Part shown: positions 1 to 11,089 of the stretch, in pieces
Layout of the letters: the number at the start of each line of letters is the position of its first letter
Position numbering within the stretch: position 1 is the first letter of the stretch
Assembly: GCF_964340395.1 (NCBI RefSeq)
Contig: NC_135559.1
Location: 97,001 to 161,000 of the forward strand
Direction of reading: 5' to 3'
Source of the DNA: Glandiceps talaboti
Taxonomy: Eukaryota; Hemichordata; Enteropneusta; Spengelidae
Length of the DNA stretch: 64,000 bases
Made by a program: the position numbers and the translations under genes
Notes under the pieces: generated by a model
Told to the model about the DNA's origin: nothing
The model's input: only the letters and a program-made list of their open reading frames with translations
Databases searched by the model: none

Positions 1-869
1 GAAAGATGATAGAGAGAAGAGAGACGGTGAGCTTTAGATGTCTTACACACATCAGACAGAAATGTGACTTAACATATTGCAAACGATGTATACCATTATC
101 AAAGTGTAATGAATATGTAAAGTGAAAGTAAAAGGCTTTTTACCATCATCCATACATTGTACATATAATTCAGAATACTCAAACATGTACATCTTCTTTA
201 TTACCTACTTATTAAAGTTTACATTTGTATACAAAATAAAATAATACATGTTTTGTGGTAGGTAAAAGGAGACCAGAAAAATAGTTACTTGCTAATTAAG
301 TCTGTCTCCTTAGACACTGTAAATAGAATGTATAAATAAATACATCACAAAGTGTAAAGAGGGCAGTGAAAAAACTAAATATCTATGAAAATATATATAT
401 TGTACATCAACATGAGTTGCAGTATATTCACATCAGGTGAAGAAAATCTTTTAGTGAGTTACGAAAAACATGATCAGCTTTGTTTTTTGTCAACTCATCA
501 TATAGTTTGACAATGTGATATTACCCGCTGTTACAATAATATTGTTACGATTTCCATAGAGGCATTACATCTCTTGTGTATCTTTAATTATCGTGGCTTG
601 AATTTTGCTTTTCAAAAACTTCATCCAAATGAGCTAGGGAAATACCATAGTGGAGCTGTATCAAGATATGTAAAGAAATATTGTATTTGAAATGTTTTTA
701 GCAATCATAAAAAACAAAAGAACAGACTTCCCAGAACTGTAGAGGGCAGTATATATAACTTATGGTATCTGTGGATAAAGTTCTAATACCTGTATGTCAA
801 AACTAGTCTACAAATCAGAAGTTAAATTTAGAGTGGTTCCTCTGAAACCAGTGTGTTGGGTTTTTTTTT
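1..869. other. AT-rich stretch without a recognised gene
   Basis: Unique-looking AT-rich sequence. The first 26 bases end in a purine-rich ACG followed by GTGAGC, which could be the tail of an exon entering from the left, but too little is present to judge. I see no repeat unit and no convincing open frame. Confidence 0.5.
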
Positions 870-893
870 GCACAACTGAACTGTGTATGTGTG

Positions 894-944
<51 letters not shown>

Positions 945-1690
945 CTTAAACTCAAAAACTGATAGACAAATTGCCATGATATATATATTTGGTGGGGATA
1001 TTACTTTTGGTGTCTAGTTGGGAAATTGTTCAAGGCAAAATGATGGGATCTCAGATGTGTGATTTGGGTCAAAACTCTTAAACTTAAAAACTACTTTGCA
1101 GATTGGTCTGAAACTTGGTTGGAACGTTCTTAGGGATGTGTAGATTAAGATTTGTTTGTGACATGCTGATTCCATCAGTAATATGCAAATTAGGGGTAAA
1201 AATGTGTCTGTTTAGTAAAAATCTGTAATTCCAAAACTATTGAACAGATTGGGCTGAAATTTAATGGGGGATGCATCTGGGGGTGTATAAATGAACAAGA
1301 CCACACGGATAGCAACAAATGATTGCATATATTGCAAAGATAACAACTGGGACGAATAGACAAGCAAATAAACATTCACAAAATGTATGTAAATGTGCCT
1401 AGCTACAAGACCATGCCCATAGCAACAGCCAAATGATATATATTGCAATTTAACATCAGGGATTCATAGACAAGTGAATGAACATTAAAAAATGTATGCA
1501 GATATGTGTAGCAACATCAACATCCTCACCCATAGCAACAGCAAAATGTTCGCATATATTGCAAAGATAACAACAGGGCTGGCTAGGCAACTGGATAATC
1601 ATTCAGCGAATGAACACCTATACCTAGTATGGATCAGCATGTGAGTAAACATTTTTAAATTTCACAAGACTGACAAAGTTTGAATGTACA
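870..1690 (+). mobile_element. Family 1 repeat, copy A (HINE-like, 3' end missing)
   Basis: Starts with GCACAACTGAACTG, then (TG)n, then the family core (short blocks resembling AGATTGGGCTGAAATTT and ATATGCAAATTAGG), then the family's roughly 115-bp units with the CCCATAGCAACAGC motif. It ends near a GTATGGATCAGCATGTG block and lacks the 3' CAGTTGTGCT terminus seen in copy B. It is clearly homologous to the copies at 4461, 24699, 40297, 42117, 43395 and 43739. Short open frames on either strand here are repeat by-products. Confidence 0.75.
884..941 (+). repeat. (TG)n microsatellite inside family 1 copy A
   Basis: Nearly pure TG from about 891, preceded by imperfect TG. It lies just after the element head, the same place as in copies B, D, G and H, so it is a structural part of the family. 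Confidence 0.9.
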
Positions 1691-1762
1691 TATAGCCATC
1701 AGTCCTATTCATGCTTGGAGTGTGGTTTCTGGCTTTAAAGAACAGCAGTGTCATGTTTCAAA

Positions 1763-1945
1763 GTAGTCTCGCTACTCTAAGACTCGTGACTATCATCCTA
1801 ATCTTTGTATGTATGCCAATCGGCTAAGCCATGAGAAGAGAGGGACTGAAGTCCCTCACTTCTCGTGGCTTCGTCACTCAGGGTGCACTTTGTGTGCCGT
1901 ACAAAGCTAAGGGATGATAGTCACAAGTCTGGCAGTGAGACTAGT
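1763..1945. mobile_element. Foldback MITE, about 180 bp
   Basis: The left arm (AGTCTCGCTACTC, then GTGACTATCATCC) is matched in inverted orientation by the right arm (GGATGATAGTCAC, then GGCAGTGAGACTAG). The similarity continues inward (CTTTGTA with its complement, then CCATGAGAAG with CTTCTCGTGG) to a central palindrome GAGGGACT-GA-AGTCCCTC. Almost the whole unit could fold into one long imperfect hairpin. TAGTCTC occurs at both outer edges and may be a target duplication or part of the inverted repeat. There is no coding capacity; the superfamily is undetermined. Confidence 0.75.
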
Positions 1946-3490
1946 CTCATCTCCAAGCAACCATCTTTAGATCTTTAAGGTATCTACCCTTGCAGATTCC
2001 ATTTCTGATTGAGGTTAGATTATATCTGAAATCACCTTTCAGTGTTACTGATCTGCATTCCCCTACCATAATGTTGATGGCAAACCCTGGTAAGGTAAAG
2101 TACCTGGAGATATGTTATGTAGATTAGATTGTATGCACTTCTATTTGCTATAATAAAAACAGTGGGGACCATAGATTTCCATGCCATGCACCATGTACCC
2201 AGTAGAATACCCAAGAAACTGGGTTGAATTTTAAAAGGGAACAGCTCTCAAGGAAACACAGGCATTTTCATAAATTTCTGGAGAGTCATTTCATTATTTT
2301 ACATCACCTACCATGTGCAATTTCTGACAAACACCAATATCAAGTTCTGCCTCATTTTGGGACTTTTGCTGTGGGCCACATTGCCTCAGGAATGGGAGTC
2401 ACCAGAAGTGCAATAGGTGTACATTGCATTTTCACAATGTTTTCTCTGAAGATAACAAGGAGTCCTGAATAACCAAATAAGTATCAATGGATACCATCCT
2501 GTGTTATCTTTGTTGAATATGTAGCCATTAAAGTGTCTATTATTTGAACTCATCCCTGATGTATACAATTGATTTGTTTACCATACTAGTTGAGAAGAGA
2601 TCCTGCATGGAGGGGTGTAAGTGATCCATGTACAAAGGGATCATGTAGATAGGGCAGAGGAAATTAAGTGTTACTCTGTAAGTAATAAGAAGCTTGGTCA
2701 TATGATATTGTTCTCTAACAAAGCTAATTATTTCACATTTAATGTCAATTTAATTCTACCTAGACTTGTTCCATTACATAGAGATTGCCATACAATACCG
2801 TACAGATGTATAATTACTGATACACATACACCTCATATCTGTAATTTGTTGGGGTATAGTTTACTATAGTACTACTGATTGTAGTGTTACAGTATTTATT
2901 TCCAGTGATAGCTGAGCTCTGTATTCAGTCCACAGGTTTACCACAAACTATGTTTTTGCCTAGCCTGGAAGACCTAGTCCTTGTATCCACTTACGTAATA
3001 TGGGTAGTGAGTGTTACATATGTGACCCAACAAATGGATCTTTCAGACTATGTTTTTGTCAAATTTGGGAACTTAAGAGTTAAAATTTGCATAGATTTCC
3101 ATACTTGAGCCATAATTTTTGTGAGATAACCAACAACATAGACTTGTGTTATGATATCATGTCAAATGATAACAACAACATAGACTTGTGGTTATGATGC
3201 GAAATAATTGCTAGATAAATAAAGCATTTTCTCTGTTTGATATTTCAGGATATTAAACACTCACTTCATTTTTCCTGAAAGCATAAATTGTACAAACTAT
3301 ATTGGTGTCACTCACGTTATTTTGCTGAATAGATGAAATTATTGAAAACAATATCAATATCAAATGCATGGAAATAGCTAACACTAAAAATGGGCAAATT
3401 GTCACACTTTTGAACGTTATGTGAAAACACTGTGATATCTTTATATTTTTCCTGAAAATGATTTTATTGAATGATGCCCTCACCCTTTAC
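1946..3490. other. Unique AT-rich sequence, one ambiguous splice-bounded ORF
   Basis: Mostly unremarkable. At 2041-2090 a short open segment lies between a pyrimidine-rich CTTTCAG and a CTG|GTAAGG donor on the plus strand, but the same segment can equally be framed as a minus-strand exon (2036-2086), so it is not called. Open frames of 74 to 82 codons at 2224-2472, 2621-2869 and 2884-3108 have no recognisable motif. Confidence 0.4.
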
Positions 3491-3544
3491 CTTGAATTTT
3501 TCATATGCATCCAACATCTCTGGAATGGCTATTTCATAGAAAAC
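3491..3544 (-). CDS. Candidate 54-bp internal exon, unknown product
   Basis: On the minus strand a pyrimidine-rich acceptor ending GGCTCTCAG is followed by 18 open codons (VFYEIAIPEMLDAYEKFK) and a near-consensus donor AAG|GTAAAG. The length is a multiple of three, so the exon could be symmetric in phase 0. The composition looks protein-like, but a frame this short is open by chance quite often. I do not recognise the protein and cannot connect the exon securely to others. Low confidence. Confidence 0.22.
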
Positions 3545-4460
3545 CTGAGAGCCATTACAAAACATAGGAAAAGAATGCTATCTCCACATTCTACCTAACA
3601 CAATAAATTTGCCGTGGTGATAACATTTTTATTTACAATGTTTTTAAAAAAAAGAAGAATGTTGTAAATCTGATCATAAAATTCATGTAAAAAATTGAGA
3701 TTCATCATCAAACTAGTACTGGTAAAAACTCAACAATGCAACTTATAATGATGATACACTTGAGAAAACATTGCTATGTCTGTATTTATCTGGGGAACAA
3801 AATTTTGCTACGTGATACTAATATACTTACTGTACATAAAGAACAGAGAAGCATCTTCAAATGGGCAGAACAAACTGAAGATAAAATTGTCAAAACACTT
3901 CAAATATTGCTATTTGTAAATTCATCCTGATAAAAAAGTATTTCTTTATAGTGAAGTGGTGCAGGCCTGTTGTTTTATTTCTTCTATATGATCTTTTGAG
4001 AGATAAAATTCATGTAAAAATAAATTCTTGCTGTTACAATGAAAAATGAAATGAAATGAGTATGAGGCAGTGCTGCCGTAAAGAGGCTAGTAGGTTTATG
4101 ACGATGAAACCTATAAAGTATTTGTATATACCAGTATTTACTTTATCTAAGGAAAATGTGAATGACATATGAAAAGAACCTTGTCACTTGAAGATGAGTA
4201 AGTCATGAAAAAATTGTATGTCACAAGTAATTTTTAGCTGAAAAAAATATTTGGAAACAATATAGTTATACCAGAACTAGCTTGATTTATGCTAAATTCT
4301 GAGAAATAATGAAGATATTGCTTATTTGAACAAAATTTGAGAACTGCACCAGAAGCAACCTCATATGTGTAAAAAAAAAAAATAGATGATTTCAGCGATC
4401 GGGTAAGAATTTCTGACATCACTCTCAGGTAGCAAACAAACATGTTTTAAATTATATTTT
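3545..4460. other. AT-rich stretch without recognised features
   Basis: No repeat unit, RNA gene or convincing coding frame seen. An open frame at 3736-3930 has no recognisable motif. Confidence 0.45.
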
Positions 4461-4461
4461 A

Positions 4462-4489
4462 GCACAACTGAACTGAGGTTCAGTAGTGC
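4462..4489 (+). other. 5' terminal hairpin of family 1 copy B
   Basis: GCAC-A-ACTGAAC, loop TGAG, GTTCAGT-A-GTGC: eleven base pairs with one A-A mismatch. The copy at 42117 has a different loop (GATAC) and a stem one pair longer (ACTGAACT with AGTTCAGT), so the pairing is kept while the loop changes. Confidence 0.85.
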
Positions 4490-4510
4490 TATAGGGATCG
4501 CGCGCCCGGT

Positions 4511-4525
4511 GTCTGTCTATCTGTC

Positions 4526-4605
<80 letters not shown>
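4511..4605 (+). repeat. (TG)n microsatellite with TCTG/TATC lead-in, inside copy B
   Basis: TCTGTC-type units pass into a long pure TG tract. The reverse-strand open frame here is a poly-threonine/histidine artefact of (AC)n. Confidence 0.92.
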
Positions 4606-4608
<3 letters not shown>

Positions 4609-5095
4609 AACTTAAAGTCAAAAACTGATGAACCGATTGCCATGATTTTTGATGGGTCCACTACCTTGGGTGTCTAGTTGGGAAATTGTTCAAATCAAAA
4701 TGATCTTACCACCGGTTTGTGATTTGGGTCAACAAATGTGATTTTTGGTCAAAAAACTACTGGGCAGATTGGGCTGAAATTTGGGTGAAACATTCTTCAG
4801 GGTGTTTTTACTAAGAATTGTTCATGATATGATGGTCTCATCAGTGATATGCAAATTAGGGCGAAAAATAAATGTGTCTTTTTGGTCAAAAATCTATAAT
4901 TCCAGAGCCACTGAGCAGATTGGGCTGAAATTTAATGGTAATGCATTTAGGGATGATTCCATGAGTGATATGCATATTAGGTGTAAAAATGTTCATTTTT
5001 GGTAAAAAACTTGTATCTCAAAAAGAACTTGGTGAGATGTTCCTGAAAGTGTTATTCTGCAGATTTTCTTCAAAACATGTTGACAAAATTGGCCA

Positions 5096-5640
5096 TAGCA
5101 ACCATGACCACGCCCTTAGCAACAACCAAATGGCAGTATACTTTGGTTAAATAACATCTTCTGTAGGCAACTTCTAAGTGAGTAAACATTTAAAAATGTA
5201 TGCAAATATCCCTAGCAACCATGACCACGCCCATAGTAACAGCCAAGCGGTCGTGTATTTCACAAAGATAACAACAGGGATTAATAGACAATTGACTAAA
5301 CATTCAAAAAATGTATGTAAATTTGCCTAGCAACATGACCACGCCCATAGCAACAACCAAATAATCACATATACCACAAAGATAACAAACAGGATTTGGA
5401 AAACAAATGAATAAACATTCAAATAATGTATGCAAATGTGCCTAGCAACAAGACCACACCCATAGCAACAGCCAAATGATCACATATATTGTGAAGATAA
5501 TAGCGGGGATTAATAGACAGTTGAATAAATATTCAAAAAATGTATGTAAATTTGCCTAGCAACAAGACCACACCCATAGCAACAGCCAAATGATCACGTA
5601 TATCGCAAAGATAGCAACATGGTTGGATAGGCAACTGGAT
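5096..5640 (+). repeat. Five internal units of about 115 bp in family 1 copy B
   Basis: The CCACGCCC or CCACACCC motif occurs at 5108, 5225, 5339, 5454 and 5568, spacings 117, 114, 115 and 114. Each unit also carries ATAGCAACAGCCAAATGAT-like and AAACATTCAAAAAATGTATG-like blocks. The same units are seen in copies A, D, F and, diverged, E. Confidence 0.85.
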
Positions 5641-5735
5641 TCAGCAGTGAACACCTATTGTTAACATGGACTAGCATATGGATAAGCATTTTTAAAAACT
5701 GTACAGTTGTGCTACAATGCCATTGGCGGTATTTT

Positions 5736-6758
5736 TAAGTTGTTAGATTTAGGGTTACAATATTATTTTCTCTTTAGACTTTGTAAATGAATCATAAATT
5801 TTACAAAGTAATTTGTCATTCATATTGCTTCTTAAATGATTGTTTTGAAATCTAAAATTTCATTTGAATACTTAAATATTTGGATTTAAAATTGCTTCAA
5901 ATATTACATGTACTTCCTCTGCCTTTTGTACTTATGCAAAATTAGTAATTTGTCATTTGTATTGCTGCTGTAATGATCTAGTTGTAATCTAAAAATAGTG
6001 TTTATTGGAAAAAATATGTATACATATAATTGAAAAGGTACTTTTGTAATATGATGGGTTTTAAATTGAAATACTGCAATCTCTATCAATTATTATGATA
6101 CGCTGTAAGGCAGGATAGCCTATAAAGGATCCAGGTGACTGCCTACAGTATCTCCCAGGGTAGATCTCCCAAATTGTTTTCATTGACGTCAGTATTGCTA
6201 ATAAAGGCACTTTAATAACTAAACATTGAAACATGGAACATGCATCTCATCAGATAAGAAATACTATAATGCCATATTGATGACAAAGATTGCATAATGC
6301 CAGATTTATGGCATCGATACCATAACAGCTAGATTGATGGGAATGATTGTGTATGGCCAAGTTGTTGGCTGGTTTTCCTGCATTGAGTGTTACTACCAAA
6401 CCAGAAAGACTATAGAGTATCAATTAGGTGGCACAATGTTACTACCAAATCTCACATAATGTTATTATCACGAATTACACAAACAAATGACAGGCACTGC
6501 TAGCTAGTGCGCATGCACATGAAATGTTACATTTTATCTCACTGTGAATACAGCAAATAAACAGTTTGAATCTGCCTTGTTTCATCCAATAGTCAGTGAT
6601 GTTGATTGGTGTTCACAGTGACTTAAACTGTAACATTTATAAATGATTGCACACTACCAGTGTCTGTATTTTTGTAAGTAATTTGTAACCCTAACACCTT
6701 GTGCCAGACATAGCAAACAAACACCATGTCACCTAATTGAAACTCTATAGTTGTGCTG
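5736..6758. other. AT-rich stretch without recognised features
   Basis: No gene or clear repeat found. The sequence is low in GC with scattered poly-A and poly-T runs. Confidence 0.45.
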
Positions 6759-6873
6759 TTTTGGTAGTATCTTCCATGCTGTGTTGGTTTGGTAGTATCT
6801 TCCATGCTGTGTTGGTTTGGTAGTATCTTCCATGCTGTGTTGGCTTGGTAGTATCTTCCATGCTGTGTTGGTT
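6759..6873. repeat. 28-bp minisatellite, 4 copies
   Basis: Unit TTTGGTAGTATCTTCC-ATGCTGTGTTGG, four nearly identical copies. The three overlapping minus-strand open frames across it are repeat shadows. Confidence 0.93.
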
Positions 6874-7149
6874 TGCTTGGAACAGAAACTGATGTCTGAT
6901 AGAGATTTGATGTTTGAATATTTCGTACACCAGTATCCTGTTTGTATCAAACAGTGGAATTTTTAATATTTCCAGTTATGCATATTTCAACAGTGAGTGT
7001 AATCCCCCTTATTGTTAACTTACTAATGTTAGGAATACTCTAGAGTGTAAACATGACAGGTGTGAAAATGGAAAAACTTTCACCAGTGTATTTTGAGTAA
7101 CTAGTTGAAATGAAGGAATTTCTTTTGTTATATAAGGTATGTATCAAGA

Positions 7150-8118
7150 TATTAAAGTGGCACAACTGAGTTTATAAGTTTCTACTCAGCTGAAAATATG
7201 TAAATAGCACTTTAATTAAACTATTGTAGTACAGTAAATTAATGTTAATGCTTGCCTTCTGTAACATTACATTTCTATTCCTGTATTGTTAGAACAGTTG
7301 ATTGCATAGCAGGAATTTCCTTGTCCGTCCGTCCATCCGTCCGTCTGTCCGTAGCTGTTTCTTGGAGATGCCTGGACCGATTTTTTTTCAAACTTGGTAC
7401 AGGGGTAACATACTATGGCATACATATGCACGTCAATTTGTTTTATCATACTATCCAATATGGCTGCCTAGCAGCCATTTTGTTTGCAAATTTTCCATGT
7501 CCAAAGCCATAACTCAGACATGCTTGAACACTGAGATCTCATTCAAAGTTGGTATTAGCACAGTGTTCTATGACATACATATGCATATCCATTTTTGTCG
7601 TGATACAATCCGATATGGCTGCCTGGCAGCCATTTTGTTTGCAAATTTTCCCTGTCCAAAGCCATAACTCAGACATGCTTGAACAGATCTCATTCAAAGT
7701 TGGTATTAGGACAGTGTTCTATGACATACATGTGCATATCCATTTTTGTTGTGATACGATTCAATATGGCTATTTTGTTGGCGCAGTTTCATGTCCAAAG
7801 CCATAACTCAGACATGCTTGAACAGAGTAGTGATATCAAAAGCAACCATATGAGGCTTAACAACATTAACCAGGTTTGAAAATGACAACATAAACTACCA
7901 GTTCCGTAAAACCCAATCATAGCGGGGACTATGTCATTTTGAATGACTTGTAAATTGTGTGATTGGATTGTTTATAAGTTGTAATCTTAATACCAGGTTT
8001 AAGTTAAGTCAATTGCAGGTGATGGTTACCTGTGATTCAGTAAGTAGAATACTGTGTGTACCTTTTAAATATGCAGAAAAATTTACACCAAAAAACAGAA
8101 ACTCAGCATGTGCTCCTG
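7150..8118 (+). mobile_element. Family 4 interspersed repeat, interrupted by a family 2 element
   Basis: Left half 7150-7317 (AAGTGGCACAACTGAG, TTTATAAG, later TTAGAACAGTTGATTGCATAG). Right half 7952-8118 (GTCAATTGCAGGTGATGG, TAGAATACTGTG, then ACCTTTTAAATATGCA). The same order without interruption is seen at 52420-52770 and, more diverged, at 57255-57590. The intervening 7318-7951 is a family 2 insertion. No inverted repeat, RT or tRNA-like box was recognised, so the class of family 4 is unknown. Confidence 0.65.
7318..7951 (+). mobile_element. Family 2 repeat, copy a (5' head lost)
   Basis: Begins directly at the (CCGT)n-like microsatellite, followed by GATGCCTGGACCGATTTTTT and internal units anchored on GCCATAACTCAGACATGC at 7506, 7661 and 7800. 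It ends with GCGGGGACT (7922-7930) and the palindrome GTCATT-TTG-AATGAC (7933-7947). The hairpin head seen in copies b and c is absent. The overlapping frames at 7252-7879 come from the repeat units and are not genes. Confidence 0.8.
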
Positions 8119-8339
8119 TTATATACAAATTTAAATAAATGAGCCAATAAGAACACTGCTGTCAAAACTGTCTTCTGCCAAAATAAATTAGAAAAATTGA
8201 ACCAAAGTTACTGTATGAAAAATTGCCTTTCAGCTAAATCTTTTTAGCACCAAAATAAATAGGTCCACAATATATTCAAGTAGTATTCTTACTATGTAAC
8301 AATTATCTGGTTGAAATATTGATTTGAATTGTGGAATTC
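8119..8339. other. AT-rich spacer
   Basis: Nothing recognised between the family 4 end and the simple repeat. Confidence 0.4.
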
Positions 8340-8415
8340 TAGCTAGAATCAATAAGTCAATCAATCAAGCAAACAAGCAATCAACCAACCAACCAGTCAA
8401 TCAATCAATCAATAT
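8340..8415. repeat. Imperfect (AATC)n / (AACC)n simple repeat
   Basis: Tetranucleotide-like AATCAATC, AAGCAAAC and AACCAACC blocks. Confidence 0.8.
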
Positions 8416-10395
8416 ATAGCATGAACATCCAAAAAAGTGTGATAGGCATTATACCACTTTTCCAAGTTTTGTGGCTTGCCTGATGTCATGCCTGGAAGAT
8501 AGTTCCAAAGCTGTGATGTAGCATATAACTTGAAAGCCTGACCACCTCCAGAAGTGTCTTATGTGTGTGTTTGTTGCTGACTCTTTCCTCTGCAGTACAA
8601 AGTGAATGACTTGACCAGATTGGAGAACAGTTAGCACATAACGCCCACACACACTTTGAAGTAGAATAACACAGGTGGTGTGATGGAGGACAATAACATA
8701 AATGGTTTATTCATTCCATTTGGCTGTAATGTTCTGAGGTTGAAAATAAAGATCCCTTGAACTCCACTGTAATGCTTTTAAGACATGATTTGCAGTGGAG
8801 ATAAGCAAAGACATCAGCCTACACATAGGCATCAACCATTATCTCTGCAAATGTCAAGCTATATTTGATGATTTACTGGTTACCCCTTAATCGTAATATC
8901 GTACACCCTGAACAGTAGTACTCAATCACATGTGGGTAAACATATTTGTGTAGCAGTACACATAGTTTGGTGCAATATATCTAATCAACTTGTTTTTTGT
9001 GTCTGCACCCAAAATTCAGCGTCCCCACTTAATCATGACTTCAATGTATTACTTATAGATAAAATTGATCTCTAATTGACGTGTAGAATGTCTGATTATT
9101 GGTATTTTAACAATTTTCAGTAAATATATGGTTGGTTGTCTGAAAAAAAATAATACCCCATTTACAGCTGTGCTGGTTTACGATATCATAAATGTAATGA
9201 TACATTATTATTATTATATGAATTATATTATTATGTTGAATACAAAATTGTGTTATTGGTACAGGGTTCTAGTTAAATGTATTGCTTAAAATTTGTGCAA
9301 GACTATCATTATGAATAATTATGATCTATGTTTCAATTATTTAGTTTTTTCATTTAACGCTAGCTTTCCACATATAAATAGAACTGTAATATTCAATGTA
9401 CATAATTGTGTTGCCATTATAGAAACTTCCTTGAAGGTGTCTTGGAGTAAGGCCATTAAATTAGTCAAAGGTTACTTGAAATCAGTGTTTAACCCTTTAT
9501 AATGACTTAGTTTCTATGTACTTTATACACCTTAAGAAAAAGGTGTCAGCCTTTAAATTTTTAAAGAAATTGTACAAATTTGATGATTGATATTGCTTCT
9601 CTTTGTATCAAAATCAGCTATTACATGTATATTATATGTGTATACAAAAAAAAAGGATTATCTTACAGTGAACTTTCTCATGGCACCTGACTCCTTCCTC
9701 TTTGCTTAAAACATGAAATTAGCTTTGACTGACATGTCCTAAACCTTCATGGTAAAGCTAGACAGAGATGCACTTTACATTAAAGAAGACAAGTAAACAA
9801 ACTATTAGCATCCATCTAGGGAATGAAATAGAAAGATTATAATGTGTCTTGGGAATTATTAAAGTAGAGAGCAACTTCACCTTGCGACATTTACCCTTAT
9901 TATAATACCTCCCTTGTGGATCATGATAGACAAATTTTATGCTATGTTGTCTTTTTCAATTCCTGATTTTTTTTTGCACATGGAAAGTACACTTGTGTGT
10001 CAAAGAAATAGTCCCTGAACTGGATTTATTTCTTGTACATTCAAATAATATTAAACAAGCTCCTACTTAAGAAATATTTCACATGCAGCAATATTGGGTT
10101 TATGTGTGACGGCAAGGATAGATCAGCACTGTATCCTTGCACAGAAAGCACATAACCCAATGCAAGGCTATAATATTTTTATTATATGTCGACACAGATA
10201 TTATTTTCATACAAGAAATTTCATGTCAGGAAATTTGTAAAGGAATAAAACTTGACTTTACGCCCAGAATGTCATACTTAAAGTTTTGAAACTCATTGCT
10301 TAAAGCAATATTGGGTTACTATATTTAGATGTGCTGTTATGCGGTCAAACTCATTTGCATAATTTTTGGAAAAAATGTTTTGTGTATCAAACCAG
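8416..10395. other. Unique AT-rich sequence
   Basis: No repeat family or coding signal recognised. Open frames at 8449-8652 and 9293-9502 lack motifs and convincing splice sites. Confidence 0.4.
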
Positions 10396-10507
10396 GTGCA
10401 GTCGACAGATTGACCCTGTAGATCTGGTAGGACAACCTAGAGAGTGCCGAGTTCATCATAATCCACATCCGACATGTAAAAAGTACCAGAGATTCCCAAT
10501 ATCAAAG
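10396..10507 (+). CDS. Candidate 112-bp internal exon, unknown product
   Basis: Lies between an acceptor-like TATCAAACCAG and a donor AAAG|GTGATA. After one leading base there are 37 open codons, with peptide pieces CSRQIDPVDLVGQPRECR and VHHNPHPTCKKYQRF, ending in phase 0. It is richer in G+C than its surroundings, and the frame uses Cys, His and Pro in a way that looks protein-like. I do not recognise the family. A weaker open frame exists on the opposite strand. No partner exon was identified. Confidence 0.28.
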
Positions 10508-11089
10508 GTGATAGTGATGTAATATGCTAAATCAGCAGTTTGCCATGGGAGTAGTTTGAAAAGCTAGCTGCTTGTTCCAAAAGCATGCTACACATACAGC
10601 AATATGAACCGTACTGACACAGTGAGAACTCAAACAGAAATATCATCCAATTTGTGAGAGTGAGTGTGATTCCAGTGATGGCAATAACTCTGAATGAGAT
10701 TTAACTATTTTTGTGTATGTGTCAAATATTGTTGTCTCACTTGTCGATCACCTATGTTTGTCCTGGCACATCATGTGTGAAATATACCTCACTTTTGATA
10801 ATATGCAAAGGACAATAGGACATTGATAAAGTGTTGCCATATGTTTACTTTATGCAAATCCAATATTCCAATGCCAGTCTATATAGCATGAGTGAGTTTA
10901 CAACAGAATTTCCATCCTCAAGCAAATTTTTTAAGTAATAAAGTGTGATTTAAGTATTAAAGTTTGATTTTGATGTAAACAAACATGTTTGCTTTTGTCA
11001 ATATAGAAAACAATTCCAGGTTGATTTCAGTCAGTACCATAATATACAGACCGCTACGTCATCACAAATTTCTCTATAGAAAACAATGT
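10508..11089. other. AT-rich stretch without recognised features
   Basis: No gene, RNA or clear repeat found. Confidence 0.4.

Larger units (their letters stand above)
4461..5735 (+). mobile_element. Family 1 repeat, copy B (full length, HINE-like)
   Basis: The most complete copy. The 5' end AGCACAACTG (4461-4470) is matched in inverted orientation by CAGTTGTGCT (5704-5713), which is followed by a second small palindrome around GCCATTGGC. Between them lie a 28-nt hairpin, a (TG)n tract, a core of diverged blocks and five roughly 115-bp units. Asymmetric inverted repeats, a 3' palindrome outside the inner repeat, a microsatellite and central tandem units are the known plan of Helentron-associated elements (DINE-1/HINE) and resemble bivalve pearl elements. 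The class assignment is inference; there is no coding capacity. Confidence 0.75.

Noticed and set aside
2036-2090. Internal exon
   Set aside because: The same 50 bp can be framed with splice-like sites on either strand, so the signal cannot be trusted.
4452-4661. Poly-Thr/His minus frame, and similar at 42059-42278
   Set aside because: Translation of (AC)n in family 1 microsatellites.
7252-7879. Frames of 66-121 codons with recurrent HIHFCRDTIRYGCLA-type peptides, also at 44393-45327 and 54273-55084
   Set aside because: Identical peptides recur in different frames and copies because they come from the 151-bp units of family 2; unit length is not a multiple of three and stops vary between copies.
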